Source: Legionella sp. (GTDB lineage: Bacteria > Pseudomonadota > Gammaproteobacteria > Legionellales > Legionellaceae). Taken from it: 45,573 nt of DNA. The DNA lies in contig PEQM01000021.1 of assembly GCA_002786205.1 (NCBI GenBank), positions 1-45,573 on the forward strand, given 5' to 3'. How positions within the stretch are numbered: position 1 is the stretch's first letter; each line of letters begins with the position of its first letter. This document shows, one piece after another, positions 17,048-26,435 of this stretch. A program made the translations under genes and the position numbers. Under the pieces are notes generated by a model. It was not told the DNA's origin, did not search any database, and was given only the letters and a program-made list of their open reading frames with translations.

Positions 17048-18568
17048 ATGTTGTTTTTTAGTGAAAAAATAAAGCGCCTACCTGCTATGCCGCAGGGAAT
17101 TATGGCGCTTTTTTTTATCCAGATCGTTGCGACTTTAAGTTTTAGCGTATTGTACTCTACTTTAGTTTTATACATGCGAGACAAATTGGCTATGTCTGCT
17201 ACTACCGCCAATAGCATTATGGGGGTTTTTATTGCGTTCAATTATGCTTTGCATTTATTGGGCGGGATCTGGAGTGGTCGTTTTTTATCCAATCGTACGT
17301 TATTTGCTTTGGGAATGCTGGCACAGGCACTAGGATGTGTTGTTCTGGTTTTTCCTGATGATTCTTATTTATACTATGGCCTTGCAATTTATTTAACAGG
17401 ATCAGGCCTTAATGTAACCTCTTTAAATTGCATGCTAACGCAACGTTTTTCTGCCGATGACATCAGACGAGAAAAGGCTTTTTTATGGACTTATGCAGGC
17501 ATGAATATTGGCTTTTTTATTGGATACACGGTAAGTGGTTTTTTTCAACTGACACAAAACTATCAACAGTTATTTTTTTTAGGAAGCCTTGGTAATGTCT
17601 TGGCATTAATGATTTGTCTATACTGTTGGAAGCAGCTAAGTGACAAAGACACCTTACTCTCCAGACGGGAGAAAAAGGATCAGCAACGATATAGGTTAGC
17701 AGGCTTATTAAGTATTTTTATCTTGCCTTTTATTTTAACGGGCATTATCCACTATTCAGCCTGGGCTAATAAATTGGTTTTGTTTACTGGTGCTGTGATG
17801 TTTTTGGGTCTTTTGGTGTTTGCATATCAGCAGCCTGAGAAAAAAGAGAAGCAAAAATTGATTGCTTTTGCAATATTGATGCTAATCAGTACCGTTTTTT
17901 GGATGCTCTACCAAACAAGCCCCATGGGTTTGACTTTTTTTATTGCTCATAATGTACAACGCAGTGTAGGTGGTTTTATCATTCCTCCTCAATGGTTTCA
18001 AAATATTAACACCTTTTCTATTATTATAGGTGGGCCTTTATTAGGGATTTTGTTCAGCAAAATGAGAGCCAGAAGCATTCAAATTGACATCCCAGGACAA
18101 TTTGCCATGGCTTTGCTTTTAATCGGATGTGCTTTTGTTTTCCTACCAATAAGTATTTACTTCGCTGATGCAGAGGGGATGGTTAGTCCTTGGTGGATAG
18201 TGCTTAGTTATATGTTACAAAGCTTTGGTGAGCTACTTATTTCTCCTATTGGATTTGCCATGATTGGTTCATTGGCTTCTGCTCCATTGCAAGGAATGAT
18301 GATGGGCATGTGGATGTTAAATACGGGCGTAGGTGCAACTTTAGCCAGTTATGGCTCTAATTTGATGACAGACCATTCAGACCGTGTTATTCCGCTGCTT
18401 ACCAATGCCAGATACAGTCATGTTTTCTTAATCCTGGGTTTAGTTGCCTTAATCTCGTCAGGTTTATTATGGCTTATCATTCCCTGGCTTCGTTCATTAA
18501 TGTATGAGAGGAAGCGTTTGTCTTGTCCTGATTTGAATCTTGATTCTGTAAGGGTTGCTTGTGAGTAA
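17048..18568 (+). CDS. POT/PTR2-like major facilitator transporter lacking the ExxER motif
   Basis: An inner-membrane transporter of about 506 residues and 12-14 membrane segments, of the proton-dependent oligopeptide (POT) type: TM1 followed by LYSTLVLYM, then a second-helix signature GGIWSGRFLSNRTLFALG, and an FFxxYxxxxxGxxxP-like stretch. The hallmark ExxER of TM1, used for proton coupling, reads QIVAT here, so all three charged residues are gone. Substrate and coupling are therefore uncertain. I chose the ATG at 17048, with GAG 7 bases upstream; a TTG at 17036 in the same frame is an alternative. The stop overlaps the start of mnmC by 8 bases, so the two genes are likely co-transcribed. 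Confidence 0.82.
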   Translation: MLFFSEKIKRLPAMPQGIMALFFIQIVATLSFSVLYSTLVLYMRDKLAMSATTANSIMGVFIAFNYALHLLGGIWSGRFLSNRTLFALGMLAQALGCVVLVFPDDSYLYYGLAIYLTGSGLNVTSLNCMLTQRFSADDIRREKAFLWTYAGMNIGFFIGYTVSGFFQLTQNYQQLFFLGSLGNVLALMICLYCWKQLSDKDTLLSRREKKDQQRYRLAGLLSIFILPFILTGIIHYSAWANKLVLFTGAVMFLGLLVFAYQQPEKKEKQKLIAFAILMLISTVFWMLYQTSPMGLTFFIAHNVQRSVGGFIIPPQWFQNINTFSIIIGGPLLGILFSKMRARSIQIDIPGQFAMALLLIGCAFVFLPISIYFADAEGMVSPWWIVLSYMLQSFGELLISPIGFAMIGSLASAPLQGMMMGMWMLNTGVGATLASYGSNLMTDHSDRVIPLLTNARYSHVFLILGLVALISSGLLWLIIPWLRSLMYERKRLSCPDLNLDSVRVACE

Positions 18569-20558
18569 ACCTTTTGTAGCCATTGAAAAGGCTGCTGTCC
18601 AATGGACAAGTGATCTGCCTTCCTCGACCGTGTTCGACGATATTTACCATTCTATGGACAGTGGTATAGAACACAGTATGCATACTTTTATTGAAGGCAA
18701 TAATCTTTTCACGCGTTGGGGCGCTTTGTCCGAATCTTCTGTTTTTTCTATTGGCGAAACAGGCTTTGGTACAGGATTAAATTTTCTTTTAACCTGGAGT
18801 CTTTGGGATAAATATGCGCCATCAACTGCTAGCTTACATTTTATTTCTTGTGAAAAGCACCCATTAGCGCGCCATGATTTGGAGAGGGCGCTAAGCAATT
18901 GGCCTCAATTGGCAAACTATAAAGAAGAATTGTTAAAGCAATACCCTATTTTGACGCCAGGAAATCATCTTTTATCTTTTGGTGAAGGGCGTGTGAAACT
19001 GACTTTAATGTTAGGTGATTGCTATGAGCGCTTTGAGCAATTGTTGCTATGCGGTGATTCTATTATGGAGCATCAATTAAGAACCTCTTTTATTGATGCC
19101 TGGTATTTAGATGGGTTTGCACCTAAAAAAAATGAAGACATGTGGTCAAGAAGATTGATTCAAGTACTTGGCATGTTATCTGGCAAGGGAACTACTTTTG
19201 CGACTTATACCGTTGCAGCTTCAGTGAAGTCTAATTTGCAAGCTTGTGGTTTTGTATTAGAAAAAAAGAAGGGTTTTCGATCTAAAAGGCATATGTTGAC
19301 AGGGTATCTTGATGTATTGCCTGTTTGCCGTACCCCAAATCGCACAACGCCTTGGCATGTTTCAGTACCTGCAGTGGCCGATCGCACCGTTGCTGTAGTT
19401 GGGGCGGGGTTGGCTGGTTGCTTTGTCGCTTATAGCTTAGCTCAAAAAGGTTGGCAGGTGACTTTATTTGAGGAAAACGAAGCCATTGCGCAGGGTGCTT
19501 CTGGAAATCAGCGCACGGTGCTGTTTCCCAAACTATCAGCTTTTCAATCGCCCTTTACTGAATATATGCTGGCTTCTTTTTTGTATGCACATGGTTTTTA
19601 TAAAGAAATATTAGAAAAAATACCATTAGGAGAGCTCAAAGGAATCATTACCATACCTCATAATGACAAAGAATATCGTGCGCAACAGGCGTTAACACCA
19701 TGGCTTGCTTGTTATCCTGAGTTAGGGCAACTCATTTCCATAGAGCAAGCAAATGCTTTGTCTGGCATAATTCTTGATAAAGCAGGGCTTTATATCCCTT
19801 TATCAGGATGGATTAATTCGCCTCTTTTATGTGACTACTTAATTAATCATCCTAATATCCATTTAGTACCAAATACAGCTATAAACAGTTTAGAGAGAGA
19901 AAATGAGCAATGGATGTTGGGGGGGCATCAGGCATCGGCTGTTGTTTTAGCCAATGGTTTTAAGATAAATCAATTTATTCAAACCAGAGATCTCCCTATA
20001 AAGCCTATTCGTGGTCAGATGAGTTCTATTGCTGCTAATTCAGCAAGCCGCTCTTTAAAACTTCCCGTTTGTGCAGAAGGACATGTTGTGCCTGCTGTAG
20101 ACGGCTTTCATTTTTTGGGTGCAACCTATGAATTAGGTGTGGCAACAGCGCATCATAGTCATGAGGACGATCGATTAAACAGGAGTAAGCTAAAAGAGAT
20201 AGATCCTCAAACGGTCTTTTCAGAACCTATTGAATCCAGTTGGGTTGGGGTGCGCGCTTCAACACCAGATTATTTGCCATTGGTAGGGCCTGTGCCTGTT
20301 AGTGAATCTTTTAAGTGTCTGTATGCTGACTTGCAAACTAATGCAAAACGATGGATTCCTGAAAAAGCACCTTACTATCAGGGATTGTATGCCTTCGCAG
20401 GATTTGGTTCACGCGGATTGACCACCATTCCTTTGGCTGCAGAGTGGCTTGCTAGATTAATGAATAATGATCTAACTGGTTCACCGAGAAACTTAGTGCA
20501 ATCCTTATCGCCAGCTCGGTTTATAACACGCTCTATCATCAGAGATTTATCTGTATAA
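18561..20558 (+). CDS. mnmC: Bifunctional tRNA 5-methylaminomethyl-2-thiouridine biosynthesis protein MnmC
   Basis: A protein of about 665 residues joining two enzymes that finish the mnm5s2U modification at the wobble base of tRNA. The N-terminal half is an SAM methyltransferase (GETGFGTGLNFL near residues 68-79; YLDGFAPKKNEDMWS near 180-194). The C-terminal half is an FAD oxidoreductase with VVGAGLAGCFVAYSLA near 275-290 and a closing YAFAGFGSRGLTTIPLAAEW. The GTG at 18561 is preceded by AGGG at a 6-base spacing; TTG at 18555 is less likely. It overlaps the transporter gene, an arrangement that says nothing specific about function. The length is normal. Confidence 0.95.
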   Translation: MSKPFVAIEKAAVQWTSDLPSSTVFDDIYHSMDSGIEHSMHTFIEGNNLFTRWGALSESSVFSIGETGFGTGLNFLLTWSLWDKYAPSTASLHFISCEKHPLARHDLERALSNWPQLANYKEELLKQYPILTPGNHLLSFGEGRVKLTLMLGDCYERFEQLLLCGDSIMEHQLRTSFIDAWYLDGFAPKKNEDMWSRRLIQVLGMLSGKGTTFATYTVAASVKSNLQACGFVLEKKKGFRSKRHMLTGYLDVLPVCRTPNRTTPWHVSVPAVADRTVAVVGAGLAGCFVAYSLAQKGWQVTLFEENEAIAQGASGNQRTVLFPKLSAFQSPFTEYMLASFLYAHGFYKEILEKIPLGELKGIITIPHNDKEYRAQQALTPWLACYPELGQLISIEQANALSGIILDKAGLYIPLSGWINSPLLCDYLINHPNIHLVPNTAINSLERENEQWMLGGHQASAVVLANGFKINQFIQTRDLPIKPIRGQMSSIAANSASRSLKLPVCAEGHVVPAVDGFHFLGATYELGVATAHHSHEDDRLNRSKLKEIDPQTVFSEPIESSWVGVRASTPDYLPLVGPVPVSESFKCLYADLQTNAKRWIPEKAPYYQGLYAFAGFGSRGLTTIPLAAEWLARLMNNDLTGSPRNLVQSLSPARFITRSIIRDLSV

Positions 20559-20618
20559 ATCCCTTAACAATTTCTTTTTTAATCAGGTATAATTTTATTT
20601 TTTTATGAGACTTTCCAG

Positions 20619-21404
20619 GTGGATGGGATAGAAATTTTTCAAATCGATGCATTTACTGATAAAGTATTTCATGGAAACCCAGCGGCTGTTTGTTTGCTTT
20701 CTGATTGGTTAAATGATGAACTAATGAAGGCCATTGCTGCAGAGAATAACTTGTCAGAAACTGCTTTTGTTCTTGAAAATCCGCAAGGGTTTTACATTCG
20801 CTGGTTTACGCCCAATGGTGAAATCAGTCTGTGTGGCCATGCCACTTTAGCCGCAGGTTTTGCTTTGTTTGAACTGAATAAAGTGCAAGCAGAAGTGATC
20901 CATTTTCATAGTTTAAGTGGCGTTTTGGCGGTCAAAAGAAAAAAAGATCGGTATATTTTAGATTTTCCCAGACTGCATTATTCTCAATTGGATTCAATAG
21001 AACTTTTTTCTGCAATTATTGATAAGCCTATTGTTCATGTGTATGAGAGTGATTTAGATTATATTTGTTTACTTGAGAATGAAAATTTAGTTAAAAAAGC
21101 GCAAATTGACTTTAAAAACTTACTCAAGTTGCCTAAACGGGGGCTTATTATTACATCATCATCGCATGATGCTGATTTTTATTCTCGCTGTTTTTATCCC
21201 AAGCATGGCATATTAGAAGATCCGGTAACTGGGTCTGCTCATTGTGTGTTGGCGCCATTTTGGGCTGATCGCTTAGGTAAAATGACTTTGCATGCCATTC
21301 AAGGTGGGCAAAGACAAGGTAATTTAATTTGCCAGGTAAAAGAGTCTGGTGTTGATATCTCAGGCCATTGTAGATGGTATTCAAAAGGACATATCATTCT
21401 TTAA
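20619..21404 (+). CDS. PhzF family isomerase/epimerase
   Basis: A 261-residue member of the PhzF/diaminopimelate-epimerase-fold family. The catalytic Glu47 is in NNLSETAFV, and the conserved ILEDPVTGSAHCVLAPFW is near residues 203-220, with RWFTPNGEISLCGHATLA near 59-76. Members isomerise small metabolites; outside phenazine pathways their substrates are mostly unknown, and no phenazine genes are present here. The start is a GTG with only a poor ribosome site, but the protein begins IEIFQIDAF as expected for the family. It is a single gene, between mnmC and prpB. Confidence 0.88.
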   Translation: MDGIEIFQIDAFTDKVFHGNPAAVCLLSDWLNDELMKAIAAENNLSETAFVLENPQGFYIRWFTPNGEISLCGHATLAAGFALFELNKVQAEVIHFHSLSGVLAVKRKKDRYILDFPRLHYSQLDSIELFSAIIDKPIVHVYESDLDYICLLENENLVKKAQIDFKNLLKLPKRGLIITSSSHDADFYSRCFYPKHGILEDPVTGSAHCVLAPFWADRLGKMTLHAIQGGQRQGNLICQVKESGVDISGHCRWYSKGHIIL

Positions 21405-21466
21405 AATCTTTTTAGTGTTTTTTAGAGGTTTCAGGGATTGTAAAAAACAAGGTCAAGGAGCTGAAG

Positions 21467-22348
21467 ATGACTGCCTCTAAGGGTAAACAATTCAAGAATG
21501 CGGTTTTACATTTTAAACCATTGCAAGTATTAGGGACTATTAATGCGTACTGTGCCATGCTGGCTGAAAAAGCTGGTGCGAAGGCACTTTATTTATCGGG
21601 AGCGGGTGTTGCTAATGCCTCTTATGGTATTCCTGATTTAGGAATGACCGGGTTGGCTGACGTTTTGGAAGATGCAACCCGAATTACAGATGCCTGTGAG
21701 TTGCCTTTATTGGTTGATATTGATACGGGTTGGGGGCATGCCTTTAACATAGCACGAACGATAAAGCTGATGGAAAAAGCGCAAGTTGCTGCTGTCCATA
21801 TAGAAGATCAGGTTTTAGCTAAACGCTGTGGACATAGACCCAACAAAGCCATTGTATCGCCAGCGGAAATGGGCGACAGGGTTAAGGCAGCAGTCGATGC
21901 ACGTACGGATGCCGATTTCGTTATCATGGCTCGAACCGATGCCTATTCAGTAGAAGGACTTCAAGCCGCTATAGACCGAGCTCTTTTTTATGTTGAACAG
22001 GGTGCGGATATGATTTTTGCAGAAGCCATGTCCTCTTTAGAAGAATACACTTTGTTCACCAAACAAATTAACGTGCCTGTTTTGGCCAATATTACCGAAT
22101 TTGGTAAAACACCTTTGTTCACTAAAATGGAATTGGAAGCAGCAGGAGCCTCTCTTATATTATATCCACTAAGCGCTTTTCGAGCCATGTCTTATGCGGC
22201 TTTCAATACTTATAAAACCATTATTAACACAGGTACTCAGCAGCCATTAATTGATTTAATGCAAACTCGAGAAGAGTTATATCAAGTGCTTGGTTATCAT
22301 CAGTATGAAGAAAAATTAGATCAGTTGATGGGAGAAGACAATGACTAA
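21467..22348 (+). CDS. prpB: 2-methylisocitrate lyase
   Basis: A 293-residue isocitrate-lyase-superfamily enzyme that splits 2-methylisocitrate into pyruvate and succinate, the last step of the methylcitrate cycle. Metal-binding residues are in [11 protein letters not shown] (Asp84, Asp86) and IEDQ; the catalytic Cys121 is in the signature KRCGH (119-123). AAGGAG lies about 6 bases upstream of the ATG. The stop overlaps prpC by 8 bases, showing translational coupling. No prpR-like regulator is visible nearby, so the control of this operon is not evident. Confidence 0.96.
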   Translation: MTASKGKQFKNAVLHFKPLQVLGTINAYCAMLAEKAGAKALYLSGAGVANASYGIPDLGMTGLADVLEDATRITDACELPLLVDIDTGWGHAFNIARTIKLMEKAQVAAVHIEDQVLAKRCGHRPNKAIVSPAEMGDRVKAAVDARTDADFVIMARTDAYSVEGLQAAIDRALFYVEQGADMIFAEAMSSLEEYTLFTKQINVPVLANITEFGKTPLFTKMELEAAGASLILYPLSAFRAMSYAAFNTYKTIINTGTQQPLIDLMQTREELYQVLGYHQYEEKLDQLMGEDND

Positions 22349-23459
22349 TAAAAGTGGTGGTTTGGCAGGTATAGTAGCGGGCCGTTCAGCAATTGCTACA
22401 GTAGGATTGGCAGGAAAGGGTTTAAATTACAGAGGGTATTCTATTGAGGATCTTGCATCAAAAGCAACTTTTGAGGAGGTAGCCTATTTACTGCTTTACG
22501 ATAAATTACCAACAGAGCTGGAGTTAAAACAATACACAGCAAAATTAATTCAGTTAAGAACGTTGCCCAATGCATTAAAAGCCCTCTTGCAAGCCATACC
22601 CAAGGCAACTCATCCTATGGATGTGTTGAGAACAGCGTGTTCATTTTTGGGGAATTTGGAGCCTGAGCTTAATTTTTCCATGCAATATGAGATAGCCGAT
22701 CGTTTATTGGCCTTATTTCCAGGCATGATGTGTTATTGGTACGCTTATCATTGGCAAGGAAAAGAAATCAGCGAGTATAGTGAGGAAGCAACCATTGGCG
22801 GGCACTTCCTTGCTTTATTGCACGGAGAAAAGCCTGATAAAACGCAAACAGAGATGATGAATGTGTCTTTGATTCTTTATGCAGAGCATGAATTTAATGC
22901 ATCTACTTTTGCCGCTCGAGTTACTGCCGCAACTTTGTCTGATTTTTATTCTGCAATCACCAGTGCGATAGGCACGCTAAGAGGACCTTTGCATGGAGGG
23001 GCTAATGAAGCAGCAATGGCACTTATAGAGCAATACTCCACACCGCAGGAAGCAGAAGCCGGTTTGCTACAATTATTAGCGAATAAAGAAAAAGTAATGG
23101 GTTTTGGTCATAGAGTTTATACTACCTGTGATCCGCGTTCTGATATTATTAAGAAATGGTCTTTTCGCTTAGGCGAAGAAAAAAATGATTTAGTCTTATA
23201 TCATGTTTCTGAGCGGATTGAAGAAGTGATGTGGCGTGCAAAAAGTTTATTTCCTAATCTCGATTTTTACAGTGCTTCAGCTTATCACTATTGCAATATA
23301 CCTACTTTTTTATTCACTCCTATTTTTGTCATGTCTCGAATCACAGGCTGGGCTGCGCATGTTTTTGAACAAAGAGCAGACAATAAACTCATTCGTCCTA
23401 CATCAGAGTATATTGGTCCTGATTCACGTCCTTTTCCTACTATGGCAATGAGGGGGTAA
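22341..23459 (+). CDS. prpC: 2-methylcitrate synthase
   Basis: A 372-residue citrate-synthase-family enzyme condensing propionyl-CoA with oxaloacetate. The catalytic set is visible: His in [12 protein letters not shown], His in [14 protein letters not shown], and Asp in [11 protein letters not shown] near the end. Its length (about 370) and its place between prpB and prpD favour methylcitrate synthase over the longer citrate synthase GltA (about 430). GGAGAAGA in the end of prpB acts as its ribosome site, and it overlaps prpB by 8 bases. The next start, prpD, is 1 base after its stop. Confidence 0.95.
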   Translation: MTNKSGGLAGIVAGRSAIATVGLAGKGLNYRGYSIEDLASKATFEEVAYLLLYDKLPTELELKQYTAKLIQLRTLPNALKALLQAIPKATHPMDVLRTACSFLGNLEPELNFSMQYEIADRLLALFPGMMCYWYAYHWQGKEISEYSEEATIGGHFLALLHGEKPDKTQTEMMNVSLILYAEHEFNASTFAARVTAATLSDFYSAITSAIGTLRGPLHGGANEAAMALIEQYSTPQEAEAGLLQLLANKEKVMGFGHRVYTTCDPRSDIIKKWSFRLGEEKNDLVLYHVSERIEEVMWRAKSLFPNLDFYSASAYHYCNIPTFLFTPIFVMSRITGWAAHVFEQRADNKLIRPTSEYIGPDSRPFPTMAMRG

Positions 23460-23460
23460 T

Positions 23461-24909
23461 ATGCATTCTTGTGTTGAAGACAATATAAAGCCTGACTATG
23501 ACTCGGTGTTATCTGATATTGCTGAGTATGTATTAAATACGCCGATTAATAGCTCTTTGGCTTATGAAACCGCACGTCTTTGTTTAATGGATACTTTGGG
23601 TTGTGGCATTTTAGCTTTAAATTTTTCTGAGTGTACCAAGTTATTGGGGCCTGTTGTTCCAGGAGCAATATTGCCTGGTGGGGCGAGAGTTCCGGGTACT
23701 GCTTATGAATTGGAACCAGTGCAGGCGGCATTTAATATAGGTGCCATGATTCGTTGGCTTGATTTTAATGATACCTGGCTTGCTGCAGAATGGGGACATC
23801 CATCAGATAATTTAGGTGCTATCTTAGCTGTAGCAGATTATTTATGCCAAGCGCGTTGTCGCGCAGGACAGGCACCTATTTTGATGCAAGAGGTTCTTAC
23901 CGCGATGATCAAAGCTCATGAGATACAAGGCTGTTTTGCTTTAGAGAACAGCTTTAATCGGGTTGGTCTTGATCATGTGATTCTAGTTAAGTTAGCCAGT
24001 GCTGCCGTGACTGCTCAGTTATTAGGGGCTGATAAAGATACCTTATTGCGTACCTTATCCCAGGTTTTTGTCGATGGACAAAGTTTGAGAACTTACAGGC
24101 ATGCACCAAATGCAGGTTCGAGAAAATCTTGGGCGGCCGGAGATGCTACCTCTCGGGCAGTACGTTTGGCATTGATTGCCAAAGCTGGGGAGATGGGGTA
24201 TCCCAGTGCGCTGTCTGCACCCGGTTGGGGATTTTATGATGTGTTATTTGGTAAAAAGCCATTTAAATTTCAAAGACCGTATGGCAGTTATGTGATGGAA
24301 AATGTGTTATTTAAACTGTCTTATCCTGCTGAGTTTCATGCCCAAACAGCTGTCGAGTGTGCGGTTACACTTCATCCTTTGGTCCATGCGCGTTTTGATG
24401 AGATTGAGCGGATTGAGTTAATTACCCATGAATCGGCAATACGAATTATTAGTAAGCAAGGAAAGTTACATAATCCTGCTGACAGAGATCATTGTTTACA
24501 ATATATGGTGGCAATTGGCTTGATATTTGGTGATTTGCAGGCGGAGCATTATGAAGACTCCATTGCTCAGGATAGACGTATAGATTTGCTGCGAGATAAA
24601 ATGACGGTGACAGAGAATAAAAGGTTTTCTCAAGATTATCACGACCCGGAGAAGCGCTCCATAGCAAATAGTATCCGAATTGTCTTTAATGATGGCACTG
24701 CAAGTGATTTGATTACTGTAGAATATCCTATCGGGCATAAACGGCGAAGAGAAGAAGGCACGTCGGTTCTACTTTCCAAGTTCAAAAATAATTTAGCTAC
24801 TCATTTTTCAATAGAACAAAGTGAGCGTATTTTTCTTGCAATGCAGAACACACAGGAGTTGGCGGCAATGAAAGTCAGTGATTTTATGGCACTTTGGGTT
24901 GTTTCTTAA
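23461..24909 (+). CDS. prpD: 2-methylcitrate dehydratase, MmgE/PrpD family
   Basis: A 482-residue iron-independent dehydratase converting 2-methylcitrate to cis-methylaconitate. Family features are [16 protein letters not shown] near residues 43-58, [22 protein letters not shown] near 94-115, and [15 protein letters not shown] near 284-298. The set lacks an acnB/acnD-type hydratase, so an aconitase elsewhere must rehydrate the product. GAGGG within the prpC tail serves as ribosome site. It ends the operon; a bulged GC hairpin at about 24938-24978 lies downstream without a T-run. Confidence 0.95.
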   Translation: MHSCVEDNIKPDYDSVLSDIAEYVLNTPINSSLAYETARLCLMDTLGCGILALNFSECTKLLGPVVPGAILPGGARVPGTAYELEPVQAAFNIGAMIRWLDFNDTWLAAEWGHPSDNLGAILAVADYLCQARCRAGQAPILMQEVLTAMIKAHEIQGCFALENSFNRVGLDHVILVKLASAAVTAQLLGADKDTLLRTLSQVFVDGQSLRTYRHAPNAGSRKSWAAGDATSRAVRLALIAKAGEMGYPSALSAPGWGFYDVLFGKKPFKFQRPYGSYVMENVLFKLSYPAEFHAQTAVECAVTLHPLVHARFDEIERIELITHESAIRIISKQGKLHNPADRDHCLQYMVAIGLIFGDLQAEHYEDSIAQDRRIDLLRDKMTVTENKRFSQDYHDPEKRSIANSIRIVFNDGTASDLITVEYPIGHKRRREEGTSVLLSKFKNNLATHFSIEQSERIFLAMQNTQELAAMKVSDFMALWVVS

Positions 24910-25021
24910 TTTAATACAATTTGCGTTTTCATGCGGTTGGGACTTGGCTAAAAAAAATGTTCCCAACGCGCTGATTGCGCAGCCTATATCAGCAAATCAG
25001 TGGCAAAATTGGCTGGAACTT

Positions 25022-25579
25022 TTAGCCTCTTGCCACGCTCTTCTCACTGGCTTCCAAAAGATCAGCTTCGGCCTCGGCTAACAAATGGCTTTCAAAAAAA
25101 CGTTCGCAGTGATTTACCATTTGTTCTCTTAAAGAAGGAGTGGTGACATCGATCTCTTTGAATGAACTAATTAAGGAATCAATTTCTGCATCAATTTCGA
25201 AGTCCTCATCTTCATCTGGTTTAAAATCAAAGGGCTTTGCTTCTGATAAGTCATTTTGTATAGCAAGAGGGGTAAAAATAGAATGCTGGTGAAGGCCATA
25301 TGACAGATGGTTTGGCGTCGGTTTCTTATCCGTTTCGGTTACTATGTGGTCAATAACGCTAACAGGACTTATCCCGTCCTGGTGTTCTTCCGCATTGGGT
25401 AAAGTAGACAACGTTTCAAGCTCTAAGGTCGATATATCCGTCTGAAGTTTTGTCTTCTTCTGTGAAAGACAATCACAATCGGTTTCATCCGTCAGTTTTC
25501 TTTTTTTAGAACGGCCCTTTAAATGCTCTTCTTGCATCTCTATCTCGCCAGGTTGGTTAATTTCAGTATATTTTATCAT
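25022..25579 (-). CDS. Acidic hypothetical protein with a nuclear-localisation-like basic cluster; candidate effector
   Basis: A 185-residue protein with no signal peptide or membrane segment. Near the N-terminus it carries two basic clusters, RSKKRK at residues 23-28 and QKKTK at about 40-44, spaced like a bipartite nuclear localisation signal. The rest is acidic, with a very acidic patch (DEDEDFEIDAEID, about 122-134) and a C-terminal helix rich in Glu, Ala and Leu (FESHLLAEAEADLLEASEKS). Nothing identifies an enzyme. A Met at residue 15 (25537), with GAG-rich bases before it, is a possible alternative start. The composition fits Legionella effectors acting in the host, but this is inference only. 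It converges with prpD. Confidence 0.55.
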   Translation of the reverse strand: MIKYTEINQPGEIEMQEEHLKGRSKKRKLTDETDCDCLSQKKTKLQTDISTLELETLSTLPNAEEHQDGISPVSVIDHIVTETDKKPTPNHLSYGLHQHSIFTPLAIQNDLSEAKPFDFKPDEDEDFEIDAEIDSLISSFKEIDVTTPSLREQMVNHCERFFESHLLAEAEADLLEASEKSVARG

Positions 25580-25713
25580 AAAGTAAATTTAAATGCTGCC
25601 ATTTTAATTTTTTTGAATCAAAATAGTACAGAAAGCAAGAGGTGCAAATCAATTGAATTTATCTTGTATTTTCTATATAGTTCGGCCATCAAATGGACTG
25701 TTTGTTGAATGTA

Positions 25714-26358
25714 ATGAATAAATTAACCCACTTTATTGTCGTGGCATCTGCTTTTTTAAGTGCACAGCTGTCTTTTTCTGATAGTTTAGATTGGAAACCT
25801 AAACAATCATTTTATCTTACTGCGGGCTATTCTCTAACTCATGAGATGTATCGTGCTCAGTGGACTACCATCAACGAGGTGTCTCCTGCTGTTACTTATA
25901 ATCCGACGCAAGTGTATCCTAATAATTTAAGCGGTCTGCGTTTTGGTTTTGGTTCCAAACTAGGTAATGCCGATTCGCAGTTTGGATATGAATTTGATTT
26001 CAATCAAGTTTTTGCCAAAACACGGACTACGCAGGGTTTGCAAGTGACGCGTCCTGAAAAAATAATTCTTGGTTTTGTAGATTATATGGTTAACCCTGAG
26101 TCGCGATTACAATGGTTCCTGGCCGCAGGAGGTGTGATTACTAATGTTCCCTTAACAGTTAAAACTATTGCGCCTAATCAGTTAAGTAGCTCTACATCGA
26201 CATCGACCAGTGCCGACCCCGCAGTAGCTGCTTTTTTTCTTTATCCCCTTAATTCATCCCTTGCGCTAAAAGGCATTTTTATTTGGAAAATAGCCCCTTA
26301 TGATACAGCAATCACTGGAACGCTCATTCCTTTGTTGATGCTAAATTACTATCCCTAA
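25714..26358 (+). CDS. Outer-membrane beta-barrel protein of unknown role
   Basis: From the Met at 25714 this is a 214-residue exported protein with a Sec signal (KLTHFIVVASAFLSAQLSFS) followed by alternating aromatic strands such as FYLTAGYSLTHEMY, LRFGFGSKLG and FGYEFDFNQVF, closing with a strand ending LLMLNYYP. Size and pattern suggest a small 8-10-strand barrel of the OmpA/OmpW kind without a peptidoglycan-binding domain. A Ser/Thr-rich loop (SSSTSTSTSAD) is near the C-terminal third. An upstream ATG at 25693 would put seven residues before the signal and lacks a ribosome site. The gene is followed 77 bases later by the bicupin gene. Confidence 0.7.
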   Translation: MNKLTHFIVVASAFLSAQLSFSDSLDWKPKQSFYLTAGYSLTHEMYRAQWTTINEVSPAVTYNPTQVYPNNLSGLRFGFGSKLGNADSQFGYEFDFNQVFAKTRTTQGLQVTRPEKIILGFVDYMVNPESRLQWFLAAGGVITNVPLTVKTIAPNQLSSSTSTSTSADPAVAAFFLYPLNSSLALKGIFIWKIAPYDTAITGTLIPLLMLNYYP

Positions 26359-26435
26359 GCTTGAATTACTATTCATGCATGCTATGTTTAATTGATGATA
26401 CGGCTTTTTTATTTACATGCTTATAGGGACATGAC

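Noticed and set aside
21467-24909. prpBCD as a novel metabolic system
   Set aside because: The order and motifs are those of the known methylcitrate cycle; only the lack of a local regulator is notable.
24938-24978. GC-rich hairpin after prpD (GCGGTTGGGA/TCCCAACGC)
   Set aside because: The stem has a bulge and there is no T-run, so I do not call it a terminator.
25022-25081. Plus-strand frame 24878-25081 running from prpD into the acidic gene
   Set aside because: It is a shadow spanning two genes and the spacer, with no start signal.
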